The position numbers and the translations under genes were made by a program. Below, piece by piece: positions 24,801 to 37,400 of a stretch of 64,000 bases of DNA. The notes below the pieces were generated by a model that was given only the letters and a program-made list of their open reading frames with translations, was not told where the DNA came from and ran no database searches. Every line of letters starts with the position of its first letter. The first letter of the stretch is position 1. Source of the stretch: Chaetorhynchus papuensis (lineage: Eukaryota > Chordata > Aves > Passeriformes > Rhipiduridae); contig VWYX01001218.1 of the NCBI GenBank assembly GCA_013396525.1, positions 1,119-65,118 of the forward strand, written 5' to 3'.

Positions 24801-27800
24801 TGAGAGGGGAGAGGGAGAACAGAGGAAGCTTCATCTGCTGTTCCTCTCTCTCACACACAGTGAGGTGTGGCTGACAGCCTCCTGGCTTGATTTGGGAAAG
24901 GGAGTGCATATTTCATGGAAGGAACTTGGTCCCCATGGGGCCAGTGTTGTCTGTAGGTATCCATTTGTGAGAGAGACCCCAGAGCACACTGGGTCTGCAG
25001 GATGGGTGCTGCAGGAGAGAATGCTGCAGGTGACTCTTGGGAGACTGGCATTGTTGTGCTCTATGGAAATCAGTCTTGCTGGGACAAAAAGAAGTGACAG
25101 TGATTCCCCTTAGCATTAATAGCGAGAGGATCTTGCTTGGAACTAGAATTGTCCCTGACTGCAAAGGCAGGGGACTTGGATTCTATGTGGGGATTTTTCT
25201 TTCTGTCTCAAGGTTGGAGTCCCTTGCAGCTCGAATATCCTTGAAGTGGTGGGAGGAGAAGGCAGCTGCAGTGGCTGTAGCTGTGGTTGTAGGCACTCAG
25301 TAGAGCCTGTATTGGCTGCTCTTGGAGAGCCACAGGGCAGGAGTGCCTGCAGGCACTGCCTGAGCCTCAGCTGCACTTGGAGTCAGAGCCTTGGGAAGCT
25401 GCTGTTTGCTGGGGGATTCTCTGTGTGCGCTGTTTTGCTTCTCCGGTGTTGAAGTTACACCTGGTGTGAACAGGAGCCCGCTGCTGAAGAGCAGGAGCTG
25501 TCAGCATTTTGAATTAGGAATTGCTACTGTAGCAGTGGAATTCATTTATTTTTTTATACAAACTGACCTGGGCCCTTATCTCAGAGTAGGTGCAATACTT
25601 ATGCAGTGAAACAGAGAAGATTTTGTGTCAGGGAAGTTACTTAATTTCTGTTAGGTTTACTCATGAGTTTTATATAGGAGAATTGATTTTACTTAGTGGG
25701 GCCTTTAAAAGGAACATGAATACTGGTCTTTTGAAGACAAACTGTAATTTCTGTGATTTTTGTTTTCTTTCACTTGCCTAGATGTAGCATGTGATAAATA
25801 TTTGAAGGACTTTAATTTGCAGCCACTTTTGCCTGTGTGTAACCCTTTATTAGGACATAAGCCATTCCAAATCCTGTGTCCAGTTTTTCTTGCTTTTCTG
25901 AGTAACTTAAAATGACAGATCTCTGTTAATCATCAATTTAGTTATTATTACATTATATTCATATTATTACATGCTGTTCTTCAGGAGCTGCAGGTTATCT
26001 TTGTGAGGTGGTGCAGAGACAAGTATCATTCTTTTTAACATGTTTATTCACAGCTTAGAGAAGAAAGTCAGAGATATTGTGCATAAAGCTTTCTGGGATT
26101 GTCTGGAAGCTCAGCTAAAGGAAGACCCCCCAACATACGATCATGCAATTAAGCTATTGGGAGAAATTAAAGAGGTAAGAAGATGTGGTATGAAGGGAAA
26201 TTATTGAATTTGAGTAGCTGCAATGATACGAACGAGCAAAAGTGGTTGGAGTTTGGCTTTTCATAAAAAATCCTCTTTTTCATTACTGTATCACTGTCTG
26301 TGAACATATATAAGCTGTATAATCCTAGAGGAGAAATTTGAATGTAAAACCAAATGGAGAACCATGTAAGGTGATTAAAAGGTAAGCAATACTAGTTCCC
26401 CAATTCCCAGCTTCCTTTGTGTTATGGCACTGGTATTAGTTATGGAATCAGTGAGATGCTCCAACACTGGGTTGATAAAACCAAGCACAACAGTCTGAAG
26501 TATGATCTGTGCCACAGAGAATTTATCACTTAGTAACTTCAGTATCACACAGCATGAGGTGAAACATTTGGAGTGGATGGTTAAAAAAAAAAAGATTAGT
26601 TCAACAATTTAGTTGTTTAGATAATAATCTGGCCCATCCCTGGTAGTGTCCAAGGCCAGGTTGGATGGGGCATTAAGCAGACTGGTTTAGTGGGAGGTGA
26701 CCCTGCCTGTGGCAGGGGGTTTGGAACTAGCTGATCTTTTAAGTCTCTTCTGATCCAAACCTTTCTATGATTCTGTAATTCTACAAGAAGTGCTTCAGTA
26801 ACTGTTTTGATCTTTGTTGTCTTTGATATGTAGAACTAATGCACTGTCAAAAACTTTCCATTTCAGAGTCTTCTATCTTTCTTGTTGCCTGGTCACACTA
26901 GACTGAGAAGCCAGATTACAGAAGTTCTTGACCTGGATTTGATCAAACAGGAGGCAGAGAATGGGGCCCTTGACATTTCTAAGTTGGTCAGATTTGTTAT
27001 TGGGATGATGGGGACTCTCTGTGCTCCAGCTCGAGATGAAGACATTAAGAAACTGAAAGATATTAATGAAATAGTTCCTCTTTTCAGGTACTGAAATCTG
27101 GTTATTAGTCTTGTTCAGAGTCCCTGAAATAATTTTGCGGGGGGTGGGGAGGGGGAAAACCTGCAACTCCTAGAAAAAGAAGAGTGATAGGGAAAAGGAT
27201 ATAGCTGTGGATGTGGAGGGGAGAGATGCTCCAGGAGTCATTAACAAGGACCATCTCTGACCTGGTGAGTTGGAGTATTTGTCTGGCTCCTGCATGTCAC
27301 TGAAGGACATTTGCTTAAATGTCAAATGGAAATAAGCCTTAAGGTAGCAGATGAAAAGTCAGTTGGTATCAGAATTGAATATCAACAGCAGAAGGTGAAA
27401 AAAAGCACACAGGAGCATAGGGAAAAAGTATTACTTGTTTTCAACCAGTTTCTCCTTTCCTCCCAGTTTGAGCTCTCTTTTCTCCACTCCCTGTATAATT
27501 CCCTGTCAGTTCTAAAGGGAGTGTGTGTTCCACATCTGGGAGCATCCAGGCTTCTGCTTTGTCACCATGTTCTCAGTGGAACAGCTCAAGGTCTCACTAG
27601 TTGGGAGAAGCTTCATTAACCTTGCTGTTTTCTAATTTGAAAAACTTCCAGGAGTTCAGGATTAGCTTGGCAGAAATATTGCCAGCAGGAATTTTTTTGT
27701 TTTTTTATTAAGGTGTTTTTCTTTGGTGTTTGTTTGTTTGTTTTTTCTTTTTTTGCCCCTTGGGTCTGATTATTCACTTCCCACTGAGGTTGGCTTTCCA

Positions 27801-30693
27801 GGCTGCCAACAGACATGGCACACAAGCTTGGAAACCCAGATGTCTTCTCATACACAATATTGCACATCCTGGGAGATAAAATCTGTGGAGCTAGTGAAGT
27901 TAATTCCATGGAGGCTTTTTTACAGGAGAGCAAGATTTATTTCCTACTTGGAAGAGGCACATGCATGCATGTACATGCTTGCTCCAGCTTTCTCTGTCTC
28001 ATGCCCTGAAGTTGTTAAGCTGTTACTGTTTCCCATGCATGTTTTTGCTCTTTCCTTAGACAATCTGTAATAAATCTTGTAAATAGCACCTCGGAAACAT
28101 CTGCAGCCTTGAATAACTTTTTCTGTTTGTTTGTTTAGAGCAATTTTCTCTGTATTAGACCTAATGAAAATGGATATGGCAAACTTCGCTGTCAGTAGTA
28201 TTAGGCCAAAATTAATGCAGCAGTCTGCTGAATATGAAAGAAAGAAGTTTCAGGAGTTTCTTGAGAAACAGCCAAGTATGACTTTGTTCCTTTCTTCTTC
28301 CCCTCTGACCTCCCAGTAAACTGCGTGTCTTTGCTTGTAGATCATGAAAAGAACTCAGATATTTTTATAAGTTCTAGAATTCATATGGTAAATGACAGCT
28401 TGTGCCCCAAAAGTGTAGTTAGAAAAAAATCTGTCAGAACAATAGTTCTGCCCTTGAATTAAACATTCAGTTTAATTTCAATACAGTGTAGGGCATGATT
28501 TCCCAGCATCATCTCACCTCTGATTTCCTGTAGCTGTGTGGTTTTGTTTTAGATGTTCTGCTTGATGCAATAAATGAAATGCATGTCATACCTGATATCA
28601 TGGGCATTAGTCATAGTAACTAATGGGATTGTTTGGAAATTATTGATGGAAAAACCTAACTTTGAAAAAGAATTTTCTTAAGAAGATTTTTCCCCTGCTT
28701 TTCCAGATTCTTTAGACCTTGTCACCAAGTGGTTGCAAGAAGCAGCAGATGATCTTGCAAAGCTGGGACATGAAATGTTGCCTCCCCACTGTGGTGATGG
28801 TGCCACTGGTGGAGCTTCCACATTGTGCTTCACTGCTGTACAAAATCAGGCCTATCTGAAGCTCCTGAAGTGGGACCATGTGAACAGGCCTTTTCCAGAA
28901 GTAGGTATTTAACAGAAAAATGGGCTTTGTGCTTGTTCCGCTCTTGTATTCCCAGGACACAGCAGAAGCTATTGGGACTTGTAGCCTTGCAATACATACG
29001 ACGCTAAACCATTGATCTCTGACTGGGAGATGTGGCAGCTCTAACAGGCTAACTTGTCTTTCAGTGCTGAAACCTGCTTAGCTGGAAGAGAGGACTCAGT
29101 GCTTCTCACTGTGCTCCTGGCCTACTGTTCCCTGTGCCTTTGTCTTGCCTTTGCTGCTGCATCCCAGTGTCCCTTCCCAGCCTGGCAAACTGACTCCATT
29201 CTGTGCTGGCTTCCTCCCTCCTTGCAGACGGTGCTCATGGACCAGACGCGCTTCCTGGAGATCCAGCTGGAGCTGGAGCAGCTCCTCTTGGTGGGGACAG
29301 TGCTGCTGGTCACGTTCAGCGCAGCAGGCCCGGCACTCATCGATGTGCCCGGATTCGCTGAGAAAATCAAAACCATTGTCAAGGTGCTGCTGACAGGAAT
29401 GCATCTTCCGTGAGTATGGCACAGGCCTGCTCACAGGGCAGGTGTAGCTCTCTTTTCACGCTGGGAAATGATCACTTTAAGCCTCTTTCTGGCTGGGGAC
29501 TGCAGGAGGTGCAGAGGAGGTGATGAGGGCTTTCTATGAGCCTGAGCTGACAGATTTTCTTCAGTTTAATCACACAGAGCTGTCTTTTCTTGCTCTGTTC
29601 TTTCATGATTTGGACACACTGCTTTTTTCAGTGTTTTTCATGGTGCCAGGCTGGCACAGGGGAGTGCCAGCAGCTGCCCCTGCTCAGAGTTTGGGCCAGG
29701 CTCCCCAAGAACCTGAGTGTGGCACAGTGAGCTGCCTGCAGATTCAGAGTGACTCGTCTACACCTACAGGTTTTGCTTTAGTCAGAGCTGTCCTCAGGCA
29801 GAAAGTCAGCTCTTATGTGGATGGATTGTTCAGGCTGGAAGTCTTGAATGCTCTCCTACTTCCTTGCTTTAGATCTCAGCTTTATTTTTCATGTATATAT
29901 AATTGTATTATTCTTTATAATTGGCTTTATTTGCATTATGCTTTGCCCATTACATTTGATAAATAAGGCAACTCTAATCGAATGGTTTATTTTTAAAAAG
30001 TGGGAAAAAAAGTGAGTACCTGGTACAGTTACACTGTACCTCCTGTTTTCTAGCTCCTTTAACCTGAAGGAATCCCTGGCCACCGTGGGTGAGAAGGTGT
30101 GTGCTGAAGTGAACAGCTGCCTTTCCCAGCATGGCTTTACCCCGTTCTCAGCTGAGAGGGAGGCTGTGCTGAAGGGACAGATCCAGGCAGTGGCCAGCCC
30201 GGATAACTCCATCTGCAAGCTCATAGGTAGGTCTGGCAGCATGCTCTGCTCTCCCTGTCTGTGGAACTGGGGGTGGGGGGTGTGCAGGGCTTCTCTTCCC
30301 ATGTTTTTTCCATGTTGTTTCCATTTTGTTTCCATGTTGTTTCCATTTTGTCTTTCCAACTTGCTGACCACGCTCATGCTTGTTGCATTTCACATGAGGT
30401 TACACTGTTTCTAATTCACTGTCTCCTTTGAAAACAAACCAAAACCATTTTTTCCAGATTCTCGAATTCAAAAGTTTCTGGAGAATTATCTTGCATCCAG
30501 TCACCAGAAATCATTGCCTGCCATTCCTGGAGGATTAAGCCCTATTCAGAGGGAGCTGGAGGAGATTGCTGCCAAGTATATTCGTCTTGTCAACTACAAC
30601 AAAATGGTCTTCAGCCCTTACTATGATGCAGTCCTTGGCAAAATATTGACTAAGGAAGAATCCCAAATTGTAGGGAAGTCAGAAGAGTCATAA
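21834..30693 (+). CDS. TCP11L1: TCP11L1, T-complex 11 like 1 (9 coding exons, 515 aa)
   Basis: Coding exons are 21834-21984, 24154-24286, 26054-26174, 26867-27087, 28139-28275, 28707-28900, 29228-29409, 30054-30226 and 30458-30693. All introns are GT-AG and the reading frame is intact (1548 nt). The ATG is 12 nt inside its exon, with A at -3. The N-terminal 60 or so residues are acidic and charged (GLEDDQEENLDNSDQSVRKR) and probably disordered. The TCP11 domain fills most of the rest, with hallmark segments GVTNMALAHEIVVNGDFQI, LLPGHTRLRSQITEVLDLD, GMMGTLCAPARDEDIKKLKD and LVNYNKMVFSPYYDA. I recall the human protein as about 509 aa, so this is full length. There are no transmembrane segments. 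The TCP11 family includes the testis protein TCP11, linked to cAMP-dependent sperm function. The molecular role of TCP11L1 is not established. The gene is convergent with CSTF3. Confidence 0.97.
26626..26790 (+). mobile_element. CR1 3'-terminal fragment in TCP11L1 intron
   Basis: The sequence contains AAGGCCAGGTTGGATGGGGC, GTGGGAGGTGACCCTGCC, GGGGGTTTGGAACTAG and a terminal TTCTATGATTCTGTAATTCT. These match the extreme 3' end of avian CR1 elements in order. It is severely 5'-truncated and lies in the intron between the exons ending at 26174 and starting at 26867, about 80 bp upstream of the next acceptor. Confidence 0.88.
30301..30352 (+). repeat. 11-bp minisatellite in the last TCP11L1 intron
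   Basis: TTTCCATGTTG and TTTCCATTTTG alternate for about five copies, each starting TTTCCAT. The array sits 75 bp after the donor at 30227 in a pyrimidine-rich stretch. Confidence 0.9.
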
Positions 30694-30734
30694 AACCAGT
30701 CTGTGTGCTACCAATACAGTATTGTCAGCTATTA

Positions 30735-30740
30735 AATAAA
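30735..30740 (+). terminator. TCP11L1 poly(A) signal
   Basis: AATAAA lies 41 bp beyond the stop codon at 30691-30693 and is followed by TTTGTCT, a U/GU-rich downstream element. This would give a very short 3' UTR. Confidence 0.75.
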
Positions 30741-30759
30741 AATTGTACCAATATTTGTC

Positions 30760-33700
30760 TAGGAAAACAGCTTTCCGTGTAAATACTGGTTCCTTTTAAC
30801 CCACGAGTGGTGACTGATGAGGGAAATACATGAGATGCAGAAAGGGTTCTGAGCTAAAAGATGAGAGATGCATTTCTCATATAATTATGCAACCTGAGGG
30901 GATATCATGGTAGTTTTCTGGCTGCAGTTTTTAGATTTTTGAGCTGATGATAGGTAGGGCAAGTTTAAGAACCAAACTTTGTATTTTAAGTGGCTCATTT
31001 TAGGGCATTTGACTCTTAATTTACAGTGAATTTAGTTTAATTTATCCAGAGCTGATTAGCAATGGTTCTTCCCAGAAGGGGTGATTTGGTTTTCAAAAAA
31101 ATCTTACTTGAAAGAATTAGTAAAGCTAAAATTCTAGAGAAGAAGAACTTTAACAGACAAAACACCAAGCCAAACAGCACTTTACTGTAACATTATGGTT
31201 AGTATGGTAGGCTTACTAGTTTTTTCTGCATTTTACTGCATTTTTAATAGCATTTTTTTGCTGTTTACCTGCAGATGTTACAAAACATAATATATTTTTG
31301 TAGCAAATTTTCTGGTTATTGGGTAACTGTCCTCTGCTATGTACAGTACTCACAGAGGTGGCAATCTTATAGATTGCAGCTGTATTTATATCTTGTAAAG
31401 ATTTCAGAAGGGCAGAGCTAAAATGTTTTGATAAAAGTGGCATTTCTTACCTTTTGTTTTGCTAGTAGTTTACTCCTTTTTAGGTGAAATACTAATTTTA
31501 AAGTAAATTGTCATTTCCAGAAGGTGGATTTAAAGTGTGTGAAACTTGAGGTTGAAAATTTTGGGGTTTTTTAAAAAACTACAACAGGAGATGGTTGCAT
31601 ATTCAATCATGTCTTCAAAAATATCCAGGAAGTGCAGAGCACTGTGGGTAGTATAAGTGATTTTAATGTACTGTGAGAGGTAAATGGTTTGATGTTAGTT
31701 TGAATATACAGGGAATATTTTAGTAGATTTTTTTCACTTTGTAGAGGTGTTCTTGAAACTTTGAATATTTGTAGGTCTTGAATTTAATTAGCTATGTGTT
31801 TTATAGAGGAGAAGACCCCAGTGGTCTTATTGCAATTTCAGGCTCAGCTGGGAGGTAAGTGCATCTGAAATTTTCCTCTGGTTGAGCACAACAGTGTATT
31901 ACAGTAATCAATATTTGATGGTTTTATGAAAGCAAAGTTTGTAGTTATGCACAGGAAGTGGCCCAGGTATGAGGTTGTCCAAACCAGAATGTGCTGTCTT
32001 TAAAAAAAACAACCAACAAGGTGTGTAAAATACATAAATAAAGGGGCCCTTTTATTGCCAACAGCTGGGTTAATTTAGGAATCAGTGAAAGTAACAGAAC
32101 TTCTAGAGACACTTGATTATGATCCACTGTTGATGCTTCCCTTTTGTTTTCCTTTGAATGTCAGTGTGGATAAAGCTGCACCAACATTGTGTTTGGAAGG
32201 GGATGGAATAAATAAGACCTTTTTTCTATATTAGCCTATGCAATTCTAAAGCAAATCTATTCTCATTCATTATAAACACCCTTCCCCAAGGGAAAAACCC
32301 AGCAAAACCCCGTGAGAGTTCATCAGCTCAGACAAATGATTTTTCTCTTGGCCAAATGTACTCAGCCAGCAAAATGAATGTCTGTCTTTGAATCCTTGAG
32401 AACTCAAAAATGAAGTTGGTTAGCCAGAAAAAAAGGGTTCTGGGTAGGGTTTATTTCCTTGTTTGGATCAGCAGAGGATTCCACAGAGGTCTCCCAGGCT
32501 GCTGCCTCTGCTTGCTGGGCTTTGCAATCAGAGCAGGCTCCGCCTCACGACACAGCCTAAGCTCTGCAGCTCCACTCACTCCCTCAGTCTGTGCCGAATG
32601 AGCTGCCAGAGATACTGCTGGAGATAGAAACAAGAGAAGTAACCAAGGCAAAGCTGTTCCCAGTTTTGTTAGGTGAGAGCTGCACAAGTTAGAAACTGCT
32701 GTCGTTATTTTACCTTTCAGTACTGCCTAGGAGCTGCCTTTAGAGGCAATTAACACTGATTACACAGAGTTAGATGAGGTTCAGGATGATCTGGAGCGTG
32801 TGGGGAGGGACATCACGGTGAGACAGGTACTTAGAAAAGCCCTTGAAAGGTGTGTGATTAATGGCAGAGTGAAGGGCATGGCTTGAGCAGTGGATAAAGT
32901 TGTAATTGAGGAGATGGCTGGTCCAGGGCTGGGATTCAGGGCCCAGGGTCCATGAGGGCCTGCTCCTGACATGGCATCAGGGACTGTGCTGCCACCAGTG
33001 CTTGTATGGCTCGCAGGGTCCATACAGGGAAGCCCATCTCTCCCCACAGTGGGGGTTTGATCCTAAGCCTTCAGGCAGAAAAAAGTCCTAGAATGAGAGA
33101 ACAGGCTGCAGTACTCACCTGTGGCTCTACTCTCACCTCCGGGGCACACACAGCAGAAACAAACTCTTCTGGCACAGGTGCTGTGGGCCTTTCAACAGGA
33201 AAGATCTAAAGGGACTGCAATAAATGCCCTCGAAGCATGGTAATGATTCTCCCAGGTTGTTTTTTTTAACGAGAGTGTTTGGCAAACAGTTTCTCTACAT
33301 CCCCTCTAAAAGAAATAGGGAGCTGCAACTGAGAGGCAAAGCAAGAAGGACATTCCAGGATGGCTAAGGCCAGCCCCATCTCCATGTGCAGGTGCTGCTT
33401 CACCTCTTGCCCTGGCAGAGAGGAGCCCTGGCTGAGGCAGCTGTGCTGGGGAGGGAATGTCTTTCATTTGCCGACTGTCCTGTAGTCCAAGGGGTGCTTA
33501 GGATCTTATCAGAGTGCAAGTCTGAACAGCCAATTCCCAGTTAAAAGCTGAAGTACACATAGAAACTGCTTGGAAAGCTCACGTAGTGTTTTTTTAGCTT
33601 GTTTGAAGATAACAAGTGCAACGATGTAGCTGATTATTAACATTTAGCTTTGTACATTATGTGGAAGACCAGTGCAGGTATCCAGGACCAGAGTGTGTGA

Positions 33701-33940
33701 GCCAGTGCTCCTGGACTACCCACACTTGAAACATGAACTGAGTTAGTCTAACAATGCTGTCTTCTTCAAGCAGTCCTGGAATTACAAGCCAAAGTGTGCT
33801 GTATCCTCTAGAATATGGAAACCAAGCTCATTCTAATATGTATGCTCTGATCAATTTCCTGTGACAGTATAATTAGCATTGCTTTTGAAGTGGCTGAGTA
33901 ATATTTAAGAAGTACCTTGTTGTGTTTGAATAAACCAGAA
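30760..33940. other. Spacer between convergent TCP11L1 and CSTF3
   Basis: About 3.2 kb separates the inferred cleavage sites of the two genes. The left half is AT-rich. From about 32440 to 33480 it is GC-richer, with several short open frames (for example 32781-33047 minus) that show no domain or splice support. No CpG island, RNA gene or recognisable mobile element was identified. Confidence 0.6.
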
Positions 33941-33965
33941 TGAGGCATGATGTTATGGATATCCT

Positions 33966-33971
33966 TTTATT
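33966..33971 (-). terminator. CSTF3 poly(A) signal
   Basis: TTTATT on the plus strand reads AATAAA on the minus strand, about 490 bp beyond the CSTF3 stop codon. It is the first canonical signal met in the direction of CSTF3 transcription. A weak U-rich stretch (CTGGTTT) follows it on that strand. Confidence 0.65.
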
Positions 33972-33981
33972 TTAAAGGAAT

Positions 33982-34012
33982 GTTTTTTTTGTTGTTGTTT
34001 TTTTTTTTTTTT
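33982..34012 (+). repeat. Poly(T)-rich tract in the CSTF3 3' UTR
   Basis: Long T runs are interrupted by GTTGTTG. In CSTF3 mRNA this would be an A-rich stretch just upstream of the poly(A) signal. It may cause internal oligo(dT) priming in cDNA libraries. Confidence 0.85.
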
Positions 34013-34460
34013 AATTTTCAACTACAAAACAGATTCCTTACATTCTGCCATAAATAAAAATGAACAATAAGGCAGGACACTACATGAACAAACTGAGAAC
34101 AACTGTTTTCCAGAAAATGTGAATTAAAAATGCTTCACAAGTATAAGCCATCCAGTTTTTAAAATAAAACTGTTGAAAACCCACAAGATTTCAAGTGGTA
34201 GATGTGTACACCCTCGAAGAACAAAATACAGTTTTGACATTTTGCACTTTTGGTTTTGAAAACCGAGCTTTTTTCAGAGCACATTCTAAGGTTGTTTGGG
34301 CTGTTTGCAGATCAAGAACCATATGGGAGAAGAGGCACCACAGTAACAATACCATTTTCAAGGATTTTTTTGTTTGCAGCTGTCCCTTTTAAATGCTTGA
34401 CTTTTAAGAGACTGATTCAATGCAAGTCTTTGTCTGTCACAGCAGAACTCCAAACTTGTT

Positions 34461-37400
34461 TCACCGGATTCTCTTTTGCTGTCGTGCTCTGTAAATGTCA
34501 TGTACAGGGGGAACTACAGATCCTTTCTCCTCATCGTCATCAGAATCCTCGTGTGATCTCTTCACAGTCTTGTTGAGAATGGTGTTGTTTTCCACAGGTC
34601 CATTGCCTTCCACAGCTATTTCAGGCAGGCCACCCGTGATTATCCGTACGGCTTCGTCTACAGCTTCAGAAAGAGACACAGAGCCATTCAGTTTGGGAAA
34701 CTCAGCCCCCTGATCAGCAATCAGCAGCCAGCAGGGACACCCAGAGACAGCTCAGGGACAGTTCTGGAACATGAGACACTTCTCCTACCCTGTTCTACAA
34801 ATATTAAGCCTCAGCTGTCTGAAACTCTGAGCTGTGGTGAACACCAATTATAAAGGAAATGCTGCTGCTTCAGCTCGAGCCCTCCCTTCACACAGGAATT
34901 GAGGTCATTTGCGAGCTTCAATAAAACAGGAAGGCCCTTTGGGAATCAGGTAACTAGTTCATGATTCACCAGAAAGTCTGCAGAGCAAGTCAGCTTCTGC
35001 TTCTCAACAGAGGAAGCCTCAAAAATACCGTGTATAATTTAAATAGATATTTTAGTTTCACTCAAAGAATTCTTTCTCTATGATAATTTTTTTCCTTAAA
35101 CTAACAAGGGGGGGGTGAAGAATAGCATATCTGCTGCAGTTCAAAGCCTGGGGTATGGATCTGTGCTGTTTCTCTGTTCCAGAACTCTCCTTTCCTTCGT
35201 GGCAGGAGCTCAGAAAGCACTGCCTGCAGCTTGTGCCCAGGCACTGCAACAACGTGCACTGAGTTATCCCCACCAACGACCTCACCATGCTGCCAATCTG
35301 TAATTTCAAGTTACAGCTGCAATGCTGCTGGAAATTCTGCCTTTAAAGGGTATTCTCAAAATCTTCATTTCTTTCTTTTTTTTGACACCACCAACATGTT
35401 AAAAGAGCAGCTGGTGATTTGCAGTTTTTTGGCTTTTTTGTTATGTCCCTCCAGGTAAATGTACAAACATCTCTCTGCAGATTCCAGCCCAATCTCTCCT
35501 TCTCTTAAACACTAATTACAATCTGTAAATGAGGTCTGGGTTTTAGACAGCAACATCCATATGTAAGCCCAAGTCTTATGCAGCACTACCACAGCCTCCA
35601 GAGAGGACAAGCAACTTACTGTCTGGCAGTTTGCATCTTCTGAATATCTCCATGAGCTCATCCACTTGAACAAAGGGACCCTGATTTGTTAAAAAAAACC
35701 CCAAAACAAGTTTAGAAGGTTATTTTCAATAGAGTGATACACACTGTGGTTCTGTCATGATAGAATGTCTTCCACAGCTTTCTGAAATGTTCAGAATTCT
35801 TTAAAACAAACCTGAAAACAAATAGGAGGTGGCAGGAGCTTCATGAGAACTACAGCTGCTGGTGGAACAGGAAATACCCCGCCCGGGACAGGATGTAAAC
35901 CTGGAGCTGTGGGGAGAAAAGCTGGATGAAGCCGGTGCAAGACAGCTGGGCCAGAGCTGCTTTTGCACTGGATTGTTCTTTGATACAAGTAATTACTACC
36001 CTGTCCCTTTTGCCTCTGCTAATTACATATTGTTCACTCAGTGATCTGCTCTATGAGCAGTGTGTGTAACAGCTTATTACCATTTACCAGACCCCAAACT
36101 CCTTGTACTTATTTCCATGTGACCTTGGCATTAATTAAAACACAAATGCCTTCAGCAACCTGGTGAAATGACAGCCTGAAAGTTAAGTACACGTTTGGAT
36201 GACTGAGGAGTAGGAAAGCCTCTGATTAGGCTGGCTGAACACACAGGTTCCTAACTCACCACAGGTGAAACACAACCACTTCCCAACGCCTGACTTACGT
36301 GCTAAGTGCCTTGGCTGAAATGGAATCATCTGCTGAGTGTCTGGTTTGGGATATTCAGGTTTTCTGTCTACTTCATCCTTGAGAACAGGCACGATGGAAG
36401 GTGCAACCACAGGGTCTGGAATTATTGCTGCTAGCTTGGCACGGGAGACATCCTGTGAAAGCCAATTAGACAGCGCTGAACTTGGCAGGATCACATTGCT
36501 TGCTTCAATTACAGAACAAAACCTCACTCTAGACCAGTCGCTCAGTCTCACTTTGTCATCATTATCATTTCAGATGTCCTCTTACAAGACCATCTGGGCA
36601 AAACTTGCACGGTTTCATCAAACATTTTAATCCTACAGTGTCCCAGCTGGGAGTGGAAACACTTGTTTCTGTTACTGAATGGGACCGTGTTTGTCATTTT
36701 CGAGTGGCTCCTTTTTTAGGTTAAAAGGATTTAGGTGAACAGGTGCAGACCACTAGGCCTTCACAACTATCATTTCTCCCTCATTTCATTCCCTAGATTG
36801 CTTTAGCTGGAAAAGAAGTAAAGCATAAGGCAGCCAGCAGGCATGCAAAGCATCAGTTCAAACAGGATTACGTTTTGGCATGTTCCAAGCAACAGGAATC
36901 AGCCCCAGGGCTGCACCATCTTAGGTACACACTGCCCTGCATGCACTTAGCCAAACGTACTTGTTTGTAAGCTCACTTCTAACTTCAGAATAACTTTGCC
37001 TCACTGCGTTCAGTGGCTCATTGTGAATCTGATTTCCACCTATCAGATTATTTTACACCTCTGTGATGGCCAACAATTTGGCTGCTTTGCCAACTTTGAT
37101 GTCATCTGTATTTTTCATAAATTACTTTTCTGTGTAAGAAAAAAGTGGAAGCTGAGGCACTGTTTTAGAGACACGGATCAAGGGCTCTCTTCCTGTCCAT
37201 GAAAATGGCAATCACCTGTTTCTGCTTCTCTGGCAGCCTTAAAAAAATGTAAACCAACGTTTTGTCCTGTTCTAATGATTTCCCAAAGTGTTACATGACA
37301 GAAATAGTAGTTAAAATACATGTGGTTAGAAACAAAACAGGAGACCACCAGATACAGGGGTCTGGCCTAGACTTTGAACTCCAAATGGCAGCACCAAAGC

